64,000 nt of DNA from an uncultured Lachnospiraceae bacterium (GTDB taxonomy: Bacteria; Bacillota; Clostridia; Lachnospirales; Lachnospiraceae): positions 1 through 64,000 of the forward strand of contig CANQBH010000001.1 of assembly GCA_947589155.1 (NCBI GenBank), read 5' to 3'. A program made the position numbers and the translations under genes. Positions 20,037-29,774 of this stretch are shown here, piece by piece; position 1 is the stretch's first letter; each line of letters starts with the position of its first letter. Under the pieces are notes generated by a model. It saw only the letters and a program-made list of their open reading frames with translations. It had not been told where the DNA came from and did not search any database.

Positions 20037-21557
20037 GTGAAAGAAAATGCCGTACTGGTAATGAAAAACATCCACAAAAGTTTTCCCGGCGTCAAGGCTC
20101 TGCAGGGCGTAGATTTCAAACTGCGCGAAGGCGAGATCCACGCGCTGATGGGAGAAAACGGCGCGGGAAAATCCACTCTGATCAAGGTTCTGACCGGCGT
20201 TTACGGAAAGGACGAGGGACAGATCTTTTTGGGAACGGATTCCCAGGAGGTCACGATCCGCTCTCCGCAGGATGCCCAGAACATGGGAATCAGTACCGTA
20301 TATCAGGAGATCACGCTCTGTCCGAACCTTTCCGTAGCGGAGAATATGTTTATCGGACGGACGAAAGGGATCCGTCAGGACTGGAAGATGATGGCGAGGG
20401 AGACGACCCGCATCTTAAAATCTCTGGACATACCGGCGGAAGCCTCCCAGCAGCTTTCCACCTGCTCCATCGCGGTGCAGCAGATGGTGGCGATCGCGCG
20501 CGCGGTCGATATGGACTGCAAGGTGCTGATCTTAGACGAGCCGACGTCCTCTCTGGACGAACAGGAAGTGGAAAAACTGTTCCGCCTGATGCGCGATCTG
20601 AAAAAGAAGGGCGTGGGTATCATCTTTGTCACGCACTTTCTGGATCAGGTGTACGAGGTATGCGACCGGATCACGGTGCTGCGCGACGGAAGTCTGGTCG
20701 GCGAATACGAGATCGCGGATCTGCCGCGCGTACAACTGGTATCCAAAATGCTGGGCAAGGAACTTGACGACCTCTCCGATATCAAGGGAGAGACGAAGAC
20801 CAAAGAAAAGACGTCTGACGTTCCGGTCTTTGAGACGGAACAGCTGGCGAGCGTCGCCGGTATCAAACCGTTTGACTTCTATATTAAAAAGGGCGAGGTC
20901 AACGGCTTCACCGGACTGCTGGGCTCCGGCCGCAGCGAGTGCGTGCGCGCGATCTACGGCGCGGACCGCGTAACGCAGGGCAAGGTCAAAAAGAACGGAA
21001 AAGAGATCAGGATCCGCAAGCCGCTGGACGCGATGAAGGCGGGGATCGCCTATCTGCCGGAGGATCGCAAGAATGACGGTATCATCGGCGACCTTTCCGT
21101 GCGGGAGAACATCATCCTTGCGCTTCAGGTAAGAAAAGGCTTCTTCAAGCCGTTTACGCGGGCGGAGGCGGAGAAGTTCGCCGACGACTATATCAAACTT
21201 CTGGATATCAAGACGGCGTCCGCGGATACGCCGATCAAGTCGCTGTCCGGCGGCAATCAGCAGAAATGTATCCTTGCGCGCTGGCTTCTGATGAATCCGG
21301 AATACCTGATCCTTGACGAGCCGACCCGCGGTATCGACGTAGGAACCAAAGTAGATATCCAGAAACTTGTGTTAAAACTTGCCTCAGAGGGCATGAGCAT
21401 TACCTTCATCTCTTCCGAAACGGACGAGATGCTCCGTACCTGTTCCCGTCTGGTCGTTATGAGAGACGGAAAAGTCGTTGGGGAACTGTCCGGCGACGAC
21501 CTGACGCAGAGCAAGATCATGAGCACGATTGCAGGAGGGGAAAGTAAGAATGAGTAA
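20037..21557 (+). CDS. Sugar ABC transporter ATP-binding protein (two NBDs)
   Basis: GENGAGKSTLIKVLTG and second-half LSGGNQQKCILARWL, LDEPTRGIDVG. GTG at 20037 is better spaced from AAGGAGG than 20031. Confidence 0.93.
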   Translation: MKENAVLVMKNIHKSFPGVKALQGVDFKLREGEIHALMGENGAGKSTLIKVLTGVYGKDEGQIFLGTDSQEVTIRSPQDAQNMGISTVYQEITLCPNLSVAENMFIGRTKGIRQDWKMMARETTRILKSLDIPAEASQQLSTCSIAVQQMVAIARAVDMDCKVLILDEPTSSLDEQEVEKLFRLMRDLKKKGVGIIFVTHFLDQVYEVCDRITVLRDGSLVGEYEIADLPRVQLVSKMLGKELDDLSDIKGETKTKEKTSDVPVFETEQLASVAGIKPFDFYIKKGEVNGFTGLLGSGRSECVRAIYGADRVTQGKVKKNGKEIRIRKPLDAMKAGIAYLPEDRKNDGIIGDLSVRENIILALQVRKGFFKPFTRAEAEKFADDYIKLLDIKTASADTPIKSLSGGNQQKCILARWLLMNPEYLILDEPTRGIDVGTKVDIQKLVLKLASEGMSITFISSETDEMLRTCSRLVVMRDGKVVGELSGDDLTQSKIMSTIAGGESKNE

Positions 21558-22626
21558 AGCAGAAAAGAAACAAAAGGCGGGCAGCCGCCAGATCCTGATC
21601 CCCCTGATCGCTCTCGCGATTCTGGCGATCTTCAATCTGATCGTGGACCCGTCCTTCTTCAGTATTTCACTGGGCGTCAACAGTCAGGGCGATCCGGTGC
21701 TTTCAGGAAACCTTGTCACGGTGCTGGACTACGGCGCGGAGCTGGCGATCCTTGCAATCGGTATGACGCTTGTGACGGCGGCGACCGGCGGACAGGATAT
21801 CAGCGTGGGCGCCGCAATGGCGATCAGCGGCAGTATCATGCTGCGGGTGCTTTGCGGAGAAACGACGCAGACGTCCGTATTACATACGCCGATCATCGTA
21901 GCGCTTCTGGTGAGCATCGTCGTGGCGATGTTATTCGGCGCGTTTAACGGCGCGCTGGTAGCGTTCTTCAAGATCCAGCCGATGGTAGCGACGCTGATCC
22001 TGTTTACGGCGGGACGTTCCATCGCCGCGTGGATCAACAACAACGAACTGCCGATCATCGACGATCCGAAGTTCGGTTATGCCGGCGGCTTTATCCCGGG
22101 AATCCCGATCCCGACGCCGATCTTTATCGCGGTGATCTGCATGATCGTGATCGCGCTGCTGCTGCGGTTCACCAATCTCGGGCTTTATACGCAGTCCGTC
22201 GGTATCAACGAGGAGTCTTCCCGTCTGAACGGACTGAATCCGGAACTGATCAAACTGTTGACCTTCGTGATCCTCGGCGTGTGCGTTGCGATCGCCGGAT
22301 GGATCAAAGTCAGCCGCCTTTCCACGATCAATTATTCGACGTTCGCAAAGGACATCGAAATGGACGCGATCCTCGCGGTCGCGCTCGGCGGCAACGCGCT
22401 TAGCGGCGGTAAGTTCAACATGGCGTCTTCCATTCTGGGCGCGTATGTGATCCAGTTTTTGACAACGACGCTGTATCGGATGGACGTATCCTCCGCAGCC
22501 ATTTCCGCATATAAGGCGGTCGTCGTGATCCTTCTGGTCGTTATGAGCGCGCCGACGGTTCAGGCGTGGGCGAAGAATATGTGGAAAAAACTCCGGCCGC
22601 ACGCGGCGGTAAAGGAGGTGGGCTGA
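21550..22626 (+). CDS. Sugar ABC transporter permease
   Basis: Multi-TM; VTAATGGQDISVGAAMAISG, ALGGNALSGG; ATG at 21550 follows GGAGGGG. Confidence 0.92.
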   Translation: MSKAEKKQKAGSRQILIPLIALAILAIFNLIVDPSFFSISLGVNSQGDPVLSGNLVTVLDYGAELAILAIGMTLVTAATGGQDISVGAAMAISGSIMLRVLCGETTQTSVLHTPIIVALLVSIVVAMLFGAFNGALVAFFKIQPMVATLILFTAGRSIAAWINNNELPIIDDPKFGYAGGFIPGIPIPTPIFIAVICMIVIALLLRFTNLGLYTQSVGINEESSRLNGLNPELIKLLTFVILGVCVAIAGWIKVSRLSTINYSTFAKDIEMDAILAVALGGNALSGGKFNMASSILGAYVIQFLTTTLYRMDVSSAAISAYKAVVVILLVVMSAPTVQAWAKNMWKKLRPHAAVKEVG

Positions 22627-22627
22627 C

Positions 22628-23662
22628 ATGAATAAGATCAAAGAAAAAATCCGAAACATGACAGACACCAACCTTTTGCTGACCATTACGATCGTCGTCT
22701 TCTTTGCAATGTATATCGCGGCGATTCTGATTGAAGGGGAAGGCTTCTTGAAGCCGCAGAGTTTCTTCAATATCTTAAACGCGAACGCGGCGCTCATCAT
22801 CCTTTCCTGCGGATTGAGCATTGTCATGATAACGGGCGGAATCGATATCTCCGTCGGCGGCGTGACCGGCCTCATCAGTATGTGCTGCGCGGTCTATCTC
22901 GACTATAAGGGCGGCAACGTCCTGATGTCCGTTATCATTGCGCTGGCCATCGGCCTTGCGTTCGGCGTGGTGCAGGGATTTCTGGTCGCTTACCTCGATA
23001 TCCAGCCGTTCATCGTAACGCTGGCGGGTATGTTCTTTGCCCGGGGCATGACGACCATCGTGCATACCAACCCGTTCAACGTAGAGAATCCGGCGTTCGT
23101 CGCTTTGAAAGAGACGCGTGTGATCGTGCCGGGCATGGGTTCGGTGAACCGTCTCGGCCGCTATGTGGACGCCTATGTGGAACTCGGCGTGATCGTGGCG
23201 CTGCTGGTCGTCCTGCTGCTGTTTGTCATGCTGCGCTGGACGAAACTCGGCCGCAGTTTCTACGCGGTGGGCGGCAACAGCCAGAGCGCGCTGATGTTAG
23301 GTATCAACGTCCGCAGGACGCGCTTCCTCTCTCATGTGCTCTGCGGCCTTTTGTCAGGGATCGGCGGTTACGTCTACTTCCTGCACGTCGGGTCCGGAGC
23401 GGTCACCCATGCAAGCGGGGCCGAGATGAACGCGATCGCGTCTTCGATCATCGGCGGTACGATGCTGACGGGCGGCGTCGGAAATATCATCGGTACGCTG
23501 TTTGGCGTGCTGTCGCTTAGTACGATCCAGAACATCGTAGCTTCCGCAGGTTTCGGCGAGTCATGGTGGACCGGTATCACGATCGCGGCAATGCTGTGTA
23601 TCTTCCTCGTCGTGCAGAGCGTCATCATGTCCGTGCGGAAGAAACGGAGCGCAAAGAAATAG
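22628..23662 (+). CDS. Sugar ABC transporter permease
   Basis: MITGGIDISVGGVTGL, AIASSIIGGTMLTGGVG. Confidence 0.92.
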   Translation: MNKIKEKIRNMTDTNLLLTITIVVFFAMYIAAILIEGEGFLKPQSFFNILNANAALIILSCGLSIVMITGGIDISVGGVTGLISMCCAVYLDYKGGNVLMSVIIALAIGLAFGVVQGFLVAYLDIQPFIVTLAGMFFARGMTTIVHTNPFNVENPAFVALKETRVIVPGMGSVNRLGRYVDAYVELGVIVALLVVLLLFVMLRWTKLGRSFYAVGGNSQSALMLGINVRRTRFLSHVLCGLLSGIGGYVYFLHVGSGAVTHASGAEMNAIASSIIGGTMLTGGVGNIIGTLFGVLSLSTIQNIVASAGFGESWWTGITIAAMLCIFLVVQSVIMSVRKKRSAKK

Positions 23663-23679
23663 TTTACAAAAGGAAAGTC

Positions 23680-23715
23680 AAAAAAGGAAGTCTTTGGAAA
23701 AGGCTTCCTTTTTTA
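23680..23715 (+). terminator. Rho-independent terminator after the ABC operon
   Basis: AAAAAAGGAAG...CTTCCTTTTTT stem followed by T-run. Confidence 0.75.
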
Positions 23716-23863
23716 TTGTATTTTTGGAAGAACAGTGAAAATTATCCGAAAATTTTGTCGAAAATCGGAAACTTTAGGATAGACGCGGCGATTATTTTGC
23801 AGTAAAATAAACACATAGTTGGGTAATATTTTCACAATCACGACGGAAACGGGGGTAAGTTTT

Positions 23864-25339
23864 ATGGACCTTGAACAAAAACAGATGGCGAGAATGAACA
23901 AACTTGGCTGTATCATGTCGATCGCGGTCATTGCAGATTTCGGCGTCTTTGCGATCCTGCTGGTGCTGACGGAGACCGGCATGGTCCGCACGCTGAATCT
24001 CGGACGGACGATCTTAAGCATCGCCGCCATCATCCTGGTATTGGCATTATATAAAAAGATGCAGTTTTCGGACAAATACCGGCATGTCTGCGGGTTGAGC
24101 ATGCTGGCGGTCTATACCTATTCCCTTGCGGTATCAAGGGTCGGCTCCATGTATATCTACATCTTCGTGATCGCGGTACTCCTGCTGATCTTTCAGGACA
24201 AAAAACTGACGCGGTTTGCTTCGATCTATGCGCTGGTCTCCGGCATTATCTTCATGGTCGCGCATTATCTGAAGGGTACGCTCAGCCTGAACGACCTCAT
24301 CATGGGATATTCCCTGATCGTGATCATCTGCCTTTTGGCTCCTAAGATCACGACGCTGCAGGATACCAACATGCAGGAAAACCTCGACAAGGTGCGCGAG
24401 GGCGCCGAGGCGCAGGCGGAGACGTCAAATAAGATCGTCAAACTTGCCGAAGACCTGAGCCAGAAATTCAAGATGGCAAAAGAAGTTTCCGAAAACCTCA
24501 ACGTTTCCATGGACGACAGCCACACCGCCGTATCCGAGATCGCGGAGAGCACGCGTGTCAACGCCGAGGCAATCACGCAGCAGACCGAGCAGACCTGCGA
24601 TATCCAGACCGGTATTCAGGACGTCGGCGATCAGGCGAAGAACATGGGAGACATCTCCGAGAATACAAATACAACGGTGGAAGAAGGCGTGCGCCTGATC
24701 GAGCAGTTAAAGGTACAGGCGACCGAGGTCGCAAAGATCAACACCGAGACCCGCGCGATCACGCAGAAACTTAACGAGAGTATCAAGGACGTGGAAGCGA
24801 TCACGGAAACGATCCTCGGTATTTCCAGCCAGACAAACCTCCTTGCGCTGAACGCCTCCATCGAGGCTGCCCGCGCCGGAGAAGCCGGCAAGGGATTTGC
24901 GGTCGTTGCGGATGAGATCCGCAATCTTTCCGAAGACACCCGCGTGGCGACGGAACAGATCAGCGCGATCATCGAAAAACTGACAAGAGACGCGGAGAGC
25001 GCGGCCGACAGTATGACAAAATCCGCAGAGTACGCGGAGAAGCAGAACGAACTCATCACCGAGACCGGCGACAAACTGACCGACATCAAGAACGACACCG
25101 ACGCGCTTTACAGCGGCGTAAGACAGGTCAATTCTTCCGTGGAGAATATCATCGCCGCAAATCAGGTCATCATGAACAGCATTACGGATCTTTCCGCTAC
25201 CGGAGAAGAAGTTGCGGCGTCTACCGATACGGCGCTGTCTCTGAGCGACGCGACGCTGCACGCTCTTGAAAATATGAACGAATTGTTGAATGAGATCAAC
25301 GTGATCGCAACGGATATGGAGAGCGTTGCATCTCACTGA
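23864..25339 (+). CDS. Methyl-accepting chemotaxis protein without extracellular sensor domain
   Basis: Multi-TM N-terminus; hairpin tip [38 protein letters not shown]. Confidence 0.93.
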   Translation: MDLEQKQMARMNKLGCIMSIAVIADFGVFAILLVLTETGMVRTLNLGRTILSIAAIILVLALYKKMQFSDKYRHVCGLSMLAVYTYSLAVSRVGSMYIYIFVIAVLLLIFQDKKLTRFASIYALVSGIIFMVAHYLKGTLSLNDLIMGYSLIVIICLLAPKITTLQDTNMQENLDKVREGAEAQAETSNKIVKLAEDLSQKFKMAKEVSENLNVSMDDSHTAVSEIAESTRVNAEAITQQTEQTCDIQTGIQDVGDQAKNMGDISENTNTTVEEGVRLIEQLKVQATEVAKINTETRAITQKLNESIKDVEAITETILGISSQTNLLALNASIEAARAGEAGKGFAVVADEIRNLSEDTRVATEQISAIIEKLTRDAESAADSMTKSAEYAEKQNELITETGDKLTDIKNDTDALYSGVRQVNSSVENIIAANQVIMNSITDLSATGEEVAASTDTALSLSDATLHALENMNELLNEINVIATDMESVASH

Positions 25340-25368
25340 GATCGCCTCATTTGAAAGAAGGGACATCG

Positions 25369-26931
25369 ATGGCAGAACAGAAAAAGTTTATCTACGCCGA
25401 TCGGGAAGAACAGATCAAAAAAGTCAATCAGCTGGCGCTGATCACATACGGCATGTTTGCCGTTGGCGTGGTCCTCATCATTCTGGTCGCGTTTATCAGG
25501 GGCTACCGGACGGCCGGTTACACGGCGGCGTTTACCTTTATCGCGGCGGCGGGGTTTGTGGTGCTGCTTCTGGCGTGCCGCTCAAAGAAAATGGTTGAAA
25601 AAGTCAAATGGATCTCGCTGGTCGTGCTGTGTATGATCGGATTTCTGGCGACCTATGCGTTTGCCAGTTACTACCTGCGGTTCGGCGTCGTCACCCCGAT
25701 GGTCGTCTATATCCTTTATTATGACAAGCGGTTCATGCAGATCTCGGTCATCGCGATGAGCGTGATACAGGTCCTCACGACCGTGACGAAGTTCATCTTC
25801 GGCTCGGACGGCGTGGATCTCCTCGATATCGCGTGCGCGACGACGGTCGTGATCTTCTTTTTGATCCTGCTGCGGATCGTGCAGAAGTCCGCGAATCTTT
25901 TCCAGAACGATATGATGGGAAGCATCAAAGAAGAAAAGGATCAGCAGGAGACTATGATGAATGATGTGATCTATGTGGCGGGCGAAGTCCGCAAGGGTAC
26001 GCGCAGCGCCATGAGCATCATGAACGAACTCAACGAATCTACGGGCGTCGTGACGGGCGCGGTCAAGGACATTTCCGACAGTACGCAGTCGACCGCCGAA
26101 AACATCCAGAACCAGACGGTCATGACGCAGAATATTCAGGACGCGATCGAGCGGACGCTGCAGCGTTCCGAAGCGATGGTCGGCATCGCGGACAAGTCCA
26201 AAGAATTAAATGACGCGAGCCTCGATATCATGAAGAGCATCAAGGAGCAGTCCAAGGTGATCTCCACGACAAACGCGAACGTGGCGGAGCGGATGGAGTC
26301 CCTTCAGGAGCGCGCCCACGACGTCAAAGGCATTGCGGATACGATCTTCGCAATTTCGGCGCAGACGAACCTTCTGGCGCTGAACGCTTCGATCGAGAGC
26401 GCGAGAGCCGGAGAGGCCGGCAGGGGATTTGCGGTCGTTGCGGACGAGATCCGGCAGCTTGCGGAAAAGACGCGGGTGGAGACCGAGAACATCGCCGCGA
26501 TCCTCGGCGAACTTTCGCAGAACGCCGAAGAAGCGGTCGGCGCGGTCGCGCAGTCGGTCGGTGCTGCCGAGCAGCAGGATGAATTTATCAACCGCGCGGC
26601 GGAGAGTTTTGAAGAAATGAATACGAACGTCGGCGAACTGACGCAGAACATCGAGGAGATCGACAAGATGCTTACGGATCTCTCGGAAGCCAACAATCAG
26701 ATCGTCGACAGTATCACGCAGTTGTCGGCAACGACGCAGGAAGTGACGGCGTCCTCCGCACAGGCGGAAGGGATCAGCAACCGCAACCTTGAAAACGCCG
26801 ACAATACGAAAGACCTTCTCGAGCAGGTGCTCACGGTTTCGCAGCAGTTGGATAAATACGTCGGCAGCGGCGAAGGCGGGGATGCGCCGGAAGGAGAGGA
26901 CGCGCCGGAAGAACCTTCCGACGAAAATTAA
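25369..26931 (+). CDS. Methyl-accepting chemotaxis protein without extracellular sensor domain
   Basis: Multi-TM N-terminus; [38 protein letters not shown]. Confidence 0.93.
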   Translation: MAEQKKFIYADREEQIKKVNQLALITYGMFAVGVVLIILVAFIRGYRTAGYTAAFTFIAAAGFVVLLLACRSKKMVEKVKWISLVVLCMIGFLATYAFASYYLRFGVVTPMVVYILYYDKRFMQISVIAMSVIQVLTTVTKFIFGSDGVDLLDIACATTVVIFFLILLRIVQKSANLFQNDMMGSIKEEKDQQETMMNDVIYVAGEVRKGTRSAMSIMNELNESTGVVTGAVKDISDSTQSTAENIQNQTVMTQNIQDAIERTLQRSEAMVGIADKSKELNDASLDIMKSIKEQSKVISTTNANVAERMESLQERAHDVKGIADTIFAISAQTNLLALNASIESARAGEAGRGFAVVADEIRQLAEKTRVETENIAAILGELSQNAEEAVGAVAQSVGAAEQQDEFINRAAESFEEMNTNVGELTQNIEEIDKMLTDLSEANNQIVDSITQLSATTQEVTASSAQAEGISNRNLENADNTKDLLEQVLTVSQQLDKYVGSGEGGDAPEGEDAPEEPSDEN

Positions 26932-27014
26932 AAAGGCGCTTCCGGAAAAGATCGAAAAAAGGTGCTTTCGGAAAAGACCGACAAGGCCCGGTAAGGGAGA
27001 AAACGACAGGACAG

Positions 27015-27049
27015 GCCTTGCGCCGCCACGGGCGGCGCGGGGCTTTTTT
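27015..27049 (+). terminator. Rho-independent terminator after MCP
   Basis: GCCTTGCGCCGCC-acg-GGCGGCGCGGGGC followed by TTTTTT. Confidence 0.85.
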
Positions 27050-27102
27050 CGCGCCTTTTACGGCGCAAAACGCAGAGATTTTGAAAAATTTGAAAAATCC
27101 GC

Positions 27103-27129
27103 TAATATTTTCGGGGAAATCTCCGATAA
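27103..27129 (+). promoter_or_regulatory. Putative sigma-28 (SigD/FliA) promoter for flgM
   Basis: TAAT-N15-TCCGATAA. Confidence 0.6.
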
Positions 27130-27184
27130 TCATATTGTAAAAGCAAAAAGCTTCATGTTTCATGGAAGAAAGGAGAGTGCCGCT

Positions 27185-27460
27185 ATGCGTATTGAGGCAT
27201 ATAATCAGGTAGCGCAGCTTTATAAGACGAATCGGACTTCAGGCGCCAAGACAGCCGGCAGCGCCGGTATCGGGCGGGATGAAGTACAGATCTCATCTTT
27301 CGGCCGCGATTACCAGGTCGCAAAAAAGGCAGTCGCAGAAGCTTCGGATATCAGGGAAGATAAAGTTGCTGAGATGAAGAAAAAACTCGATAACGATTAC
27401 CAGGTGGATACCGGAGATTTTGCTAGTCTGCTGTTGGAAAAGTATCACACAGCGCTGTAA
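27185..27460 (+). CDS. flgM: Anti-sigma-28 factor FlgM
   Basis: MRIEAYNQVAQLYKTNRT...VAEMKKKLDNDYQVDTGDFASLLLEKY. Real start lies inside the longer ORF 26789. Confidence 0.85.
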   Translation: MRIEAYNQVAQLYKTNRTSGAKTAGSAGIGRDEVQISSFGRDYQVAKKAVAEASDIREDKVAEMKKKLDNDYQVDTGDFASLLLEKYHTAL

Positions 27461-27472
27461 GGGAGAGTTAAT

Positions 27473-27985
27473 GTGGCGAGTTTAGTAGAGGAATTGTTGA
27501 ACGATCTGGAAGAAGAAAGACGGGTCTACGAAGACCTGCTGGCGCTTTCCGACGAAAAGAAACGCCTGATCATTCAGGGGCAGGCGGAGGATCTGGAAGC
27601 GCTCACCGCCAGAGAAGAACAGTTCGGCAGCGCGCTGAAGGGGCTGGAAAACCGGCGGGTATCTCTACTGCGGGACATGGCGGTCGTGCTCGGACATGAC
27701 GGCGAGAACATCACCGTTACCGGCATCATCGAACTGATGGGCAGCCAGCCGAAAGAACAAAGCGCATTAACTCAGGCCCGCGACCTCTTGGTAGAGACGG
27801 CGTCCCGCCTGCAGATGGCAAATCAGCAGAATTACATCCTGTTGCAGCAGGCGCTGGAGATGGTGGAGTTTGATCTTACATTATTCAAAAGCCTGAAACA
27901 GGCGCCGGAAACAGCGAATTACAACAAAGACGCGTACAATACCGGCAGTCTTTTGGGCGGAGGCAGCTTTGACACATCCCAATAA
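27473..27985 (+). CDS. flgN: FlgN-type flagellar chaperone
   Basis: Coiled-coil 170 aa protein between flgM and flgK; FlgN-like SLVEELLNDLEEERRVYEDLLALSDEKKRLII. Confidence 0.82.
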   Translation: MASLVEELLNDLEEERRVYEDLLALSDEKKRLIIQGQAEDLEALTAREEQFGSALKGLENRRVSLLRDMAVVLGHDGENITVTGIIELMGSQPKEQSALTQARDLLVETASRLQMANQQNYILLQQALEMVEFDLTLFKSLKQAPETANYNKDAYNTGSLLGGGSFDTSQ

Positions 27986-28024
27986 TATCAAGAAGCTTTT
28001 GAATGAGTTTGAGGAGGATCTATT

Positions 28025-29743
28025 ATGGCTAACGGATTCGGAAGCTTATATGTGGGAGCGTCGGCGTTACGTTCAGAACAGAATGCGCTCAATGTTGTAG
28101 CGAACAACTTATCAAATGTAAATACCAAAGGCTATGTACGCCAACAGGTCATATTTGCGGATGTAGATTATACCCCTTTTGCAACGGCGGCGGTCAGCAC
28201 CCAGCAGTTGGGTCTCGGTGTTTCCATCGGGGACGTTGTCCATGCAAGGGATATTTTTTTAGATAAAGCATATCGGTCCGAATCAGGACGTCAGGCATTC
28301 TATGCCGCCAGTTACGACGCCGTATCGGAAGTGGAGACGTATCTGCAGGAAAGCGACGGCGTCGCGTTCAAAACGGCGCTGAACGATCTTTACGAAGCCT
28401 TCGCGGAGTTCTCCAAGGATCCGGCGGACGCCGTCAATCAAAATCTGGTCATGCAGAAAGCGTCGCTGTTCATCACGCGGACGCGGAATCTGGACAACGG
28501 ACTGCGCGAATACCAGCAGACGATCAACAAAAAGATCAGCGACGACGTTGTACGGATCAACGAACTGGGCAAAAAAATCTCCGAACTCAATCTGAATATA
28601 CAGCGGGTCGAGTCGGCGGGCATTGAGACCGCGATGGACCTTCGGGATATGCGGGATCTCTATCTGGACGAACTTTCCTCCCTCGCGAAGATCTCCACGA
28701 CCGAAACGAACGAGGGCGTAGTCAAGGTGCAGCTGGAGGGCGTCGAGTTCGTTACGGAGACCGGCTACATGACGATGGCGGTCCACCGCGACGCGCGAAC
28801 CGGATTTGAGACGCCGTATTGGCCGCAACTTTCCGACCTTGAGCGCGACGAGATCTACGAAGTCTTCAATATGGACAACATCGACGCGACGAAGAACACG
28901 GACTCCGGAGAGGTCAAGGCGCTCCTGATGGCGCGCGGCGACCACTGGGCGACCTATCTGGACATGGACGGACTGAGCCAGTACGACTACGAGAGAGGGC
29001 TTGCCAATTCCGTGATGATGAACGCGGAGGCGGAGATCGACAAACTCTGCCACAGCATCGTGACCGCGATCAACAACGTCCTCTGCCCGAATAAAGCCTA
29101 CGGCGGCGCGGACGTGACCGCGACGGACGCGCACGGGAACGAGATCACGATCACGAAAGACACGCTGATTCTCGATACGGACAACTGCTTTCTTGGCAGC
29201 GACGACCGGATCCCGCCGCACGAACTTTTTGTAAGGAACGGCTGCGAACGCTATACGGAAGCAACGCTGCCCGACGGCACGACCGTTTACATCTATAACG
29301 AAGAAGACCCGAGCGACACGGCGAAGTGCTATACGGTGCACAGCACGAACGTCAATCCGGATCTGGTCGAAGAAGAGAGCCTGCTGCCGCACAAGGCACA
29401 GAACGACAACGTCGGATACGACCTCGGCGCGGAACTGGAAAAGGTCTGGGACGACAACAGTTACAAGTTGAACCCGAGCGACGAAACGCCGTGTACGTTC
29501 AGCGAGTTTTACACCAAGATGGTGGGCGAACTCGGAACGGTCGGTTCCATCTACAACACGACGGCGCAGAGCCTTAAAGACACGACGGACAGTATCGACT
29601 TCAACCGCCAGTCCGTGATCGGCGTATCTTCGGACGAGGAACTGACGAACATGATCAAATTCCAGGCGGCGTATAACGCGGCGAGCCGTTATATCTCCGT
29701 TGTAAGCAGCATGATCGAACACTTATTGACGTCCCTGTATTAA
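28025..29743 (+). CDS. flgK: Flagellar hook-associated protein 1 (FlgK), copy 1
   Basis: N-term GASALRSEQNALNVVANNLSNVNTKGYVRQ; C-term DEELTNMIKFQAAYNAASRYISVVSSMIEHLL. Confidence 0.9.
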   Translation: MANGFGSLYVGASALRSEQNALNVVANNLSNVNTKGYVRQQVIFADVDYTPFATAAVSTQQLGLGVSIGDVVHARDIFLDKAYRSESGRQAFYAASYDAVSEVETYLQESDGVAFKTALNDLYEAFAEFSKDPADAVNQNLVMQKASLFITRTRNLDNGLREYQQTINKKISDDVVRINELGKKISELNLNIQRVESAGIETAMDLRDMRDLYLDELSSLAKISTTETNEGVVKVQLEGVEFVTETGYMTMAVHRDARTGFETPYWPQLSDLERDEIYEVFNMDNIDATKNTDSGEVKALLMARGDHWATYLDMDGLSQYDYERGLANSVMMNAEAEIDKLCHSIVTAINNVLCPNKAYGGADVTATDAHGNEITITKDTLILDTDNCFLGSDDRIPPHELFVRNGCERYTEATLPDGTTVYIYNEEDPSDTAKCYTVHSTNVNPDLVEEESLLPHKAQNDNVGYDLGAELEKVWDDNSYKLNPSDETPCTFSEFYTKMVGELGTVGSIYNTTAQSLKDTTDSIDFNRQSVIGVSSDEELTNMIKFQAAYNAASRYISVVSSMIEHLLTSLY

Positions 29744-29774
29744 CGGGCGGACGCACCATAGAAAGGAGGGGCCT

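Noticed and set aside
18932-23662. Naming the ABC importer as a galactofuranose (YtfQRT-YjfF) system
   Set aside because: Architecture is similar, but adjacency to araA favours a pentose ligand; no specific symbols assigned.
26789-27184. N-terminal extension of FlgM in the ORF track
   Set aside because: Runs through the preceding MCP end, a strong terminator and the sigma-28 promoter; true FlgM begins at 27185.
28283-29722. 479-aa minus-strand ORF opposite flgK
   Set aside because: Val/Arg/His-rich antisense shadow of FlgK; no RBS or motif support.
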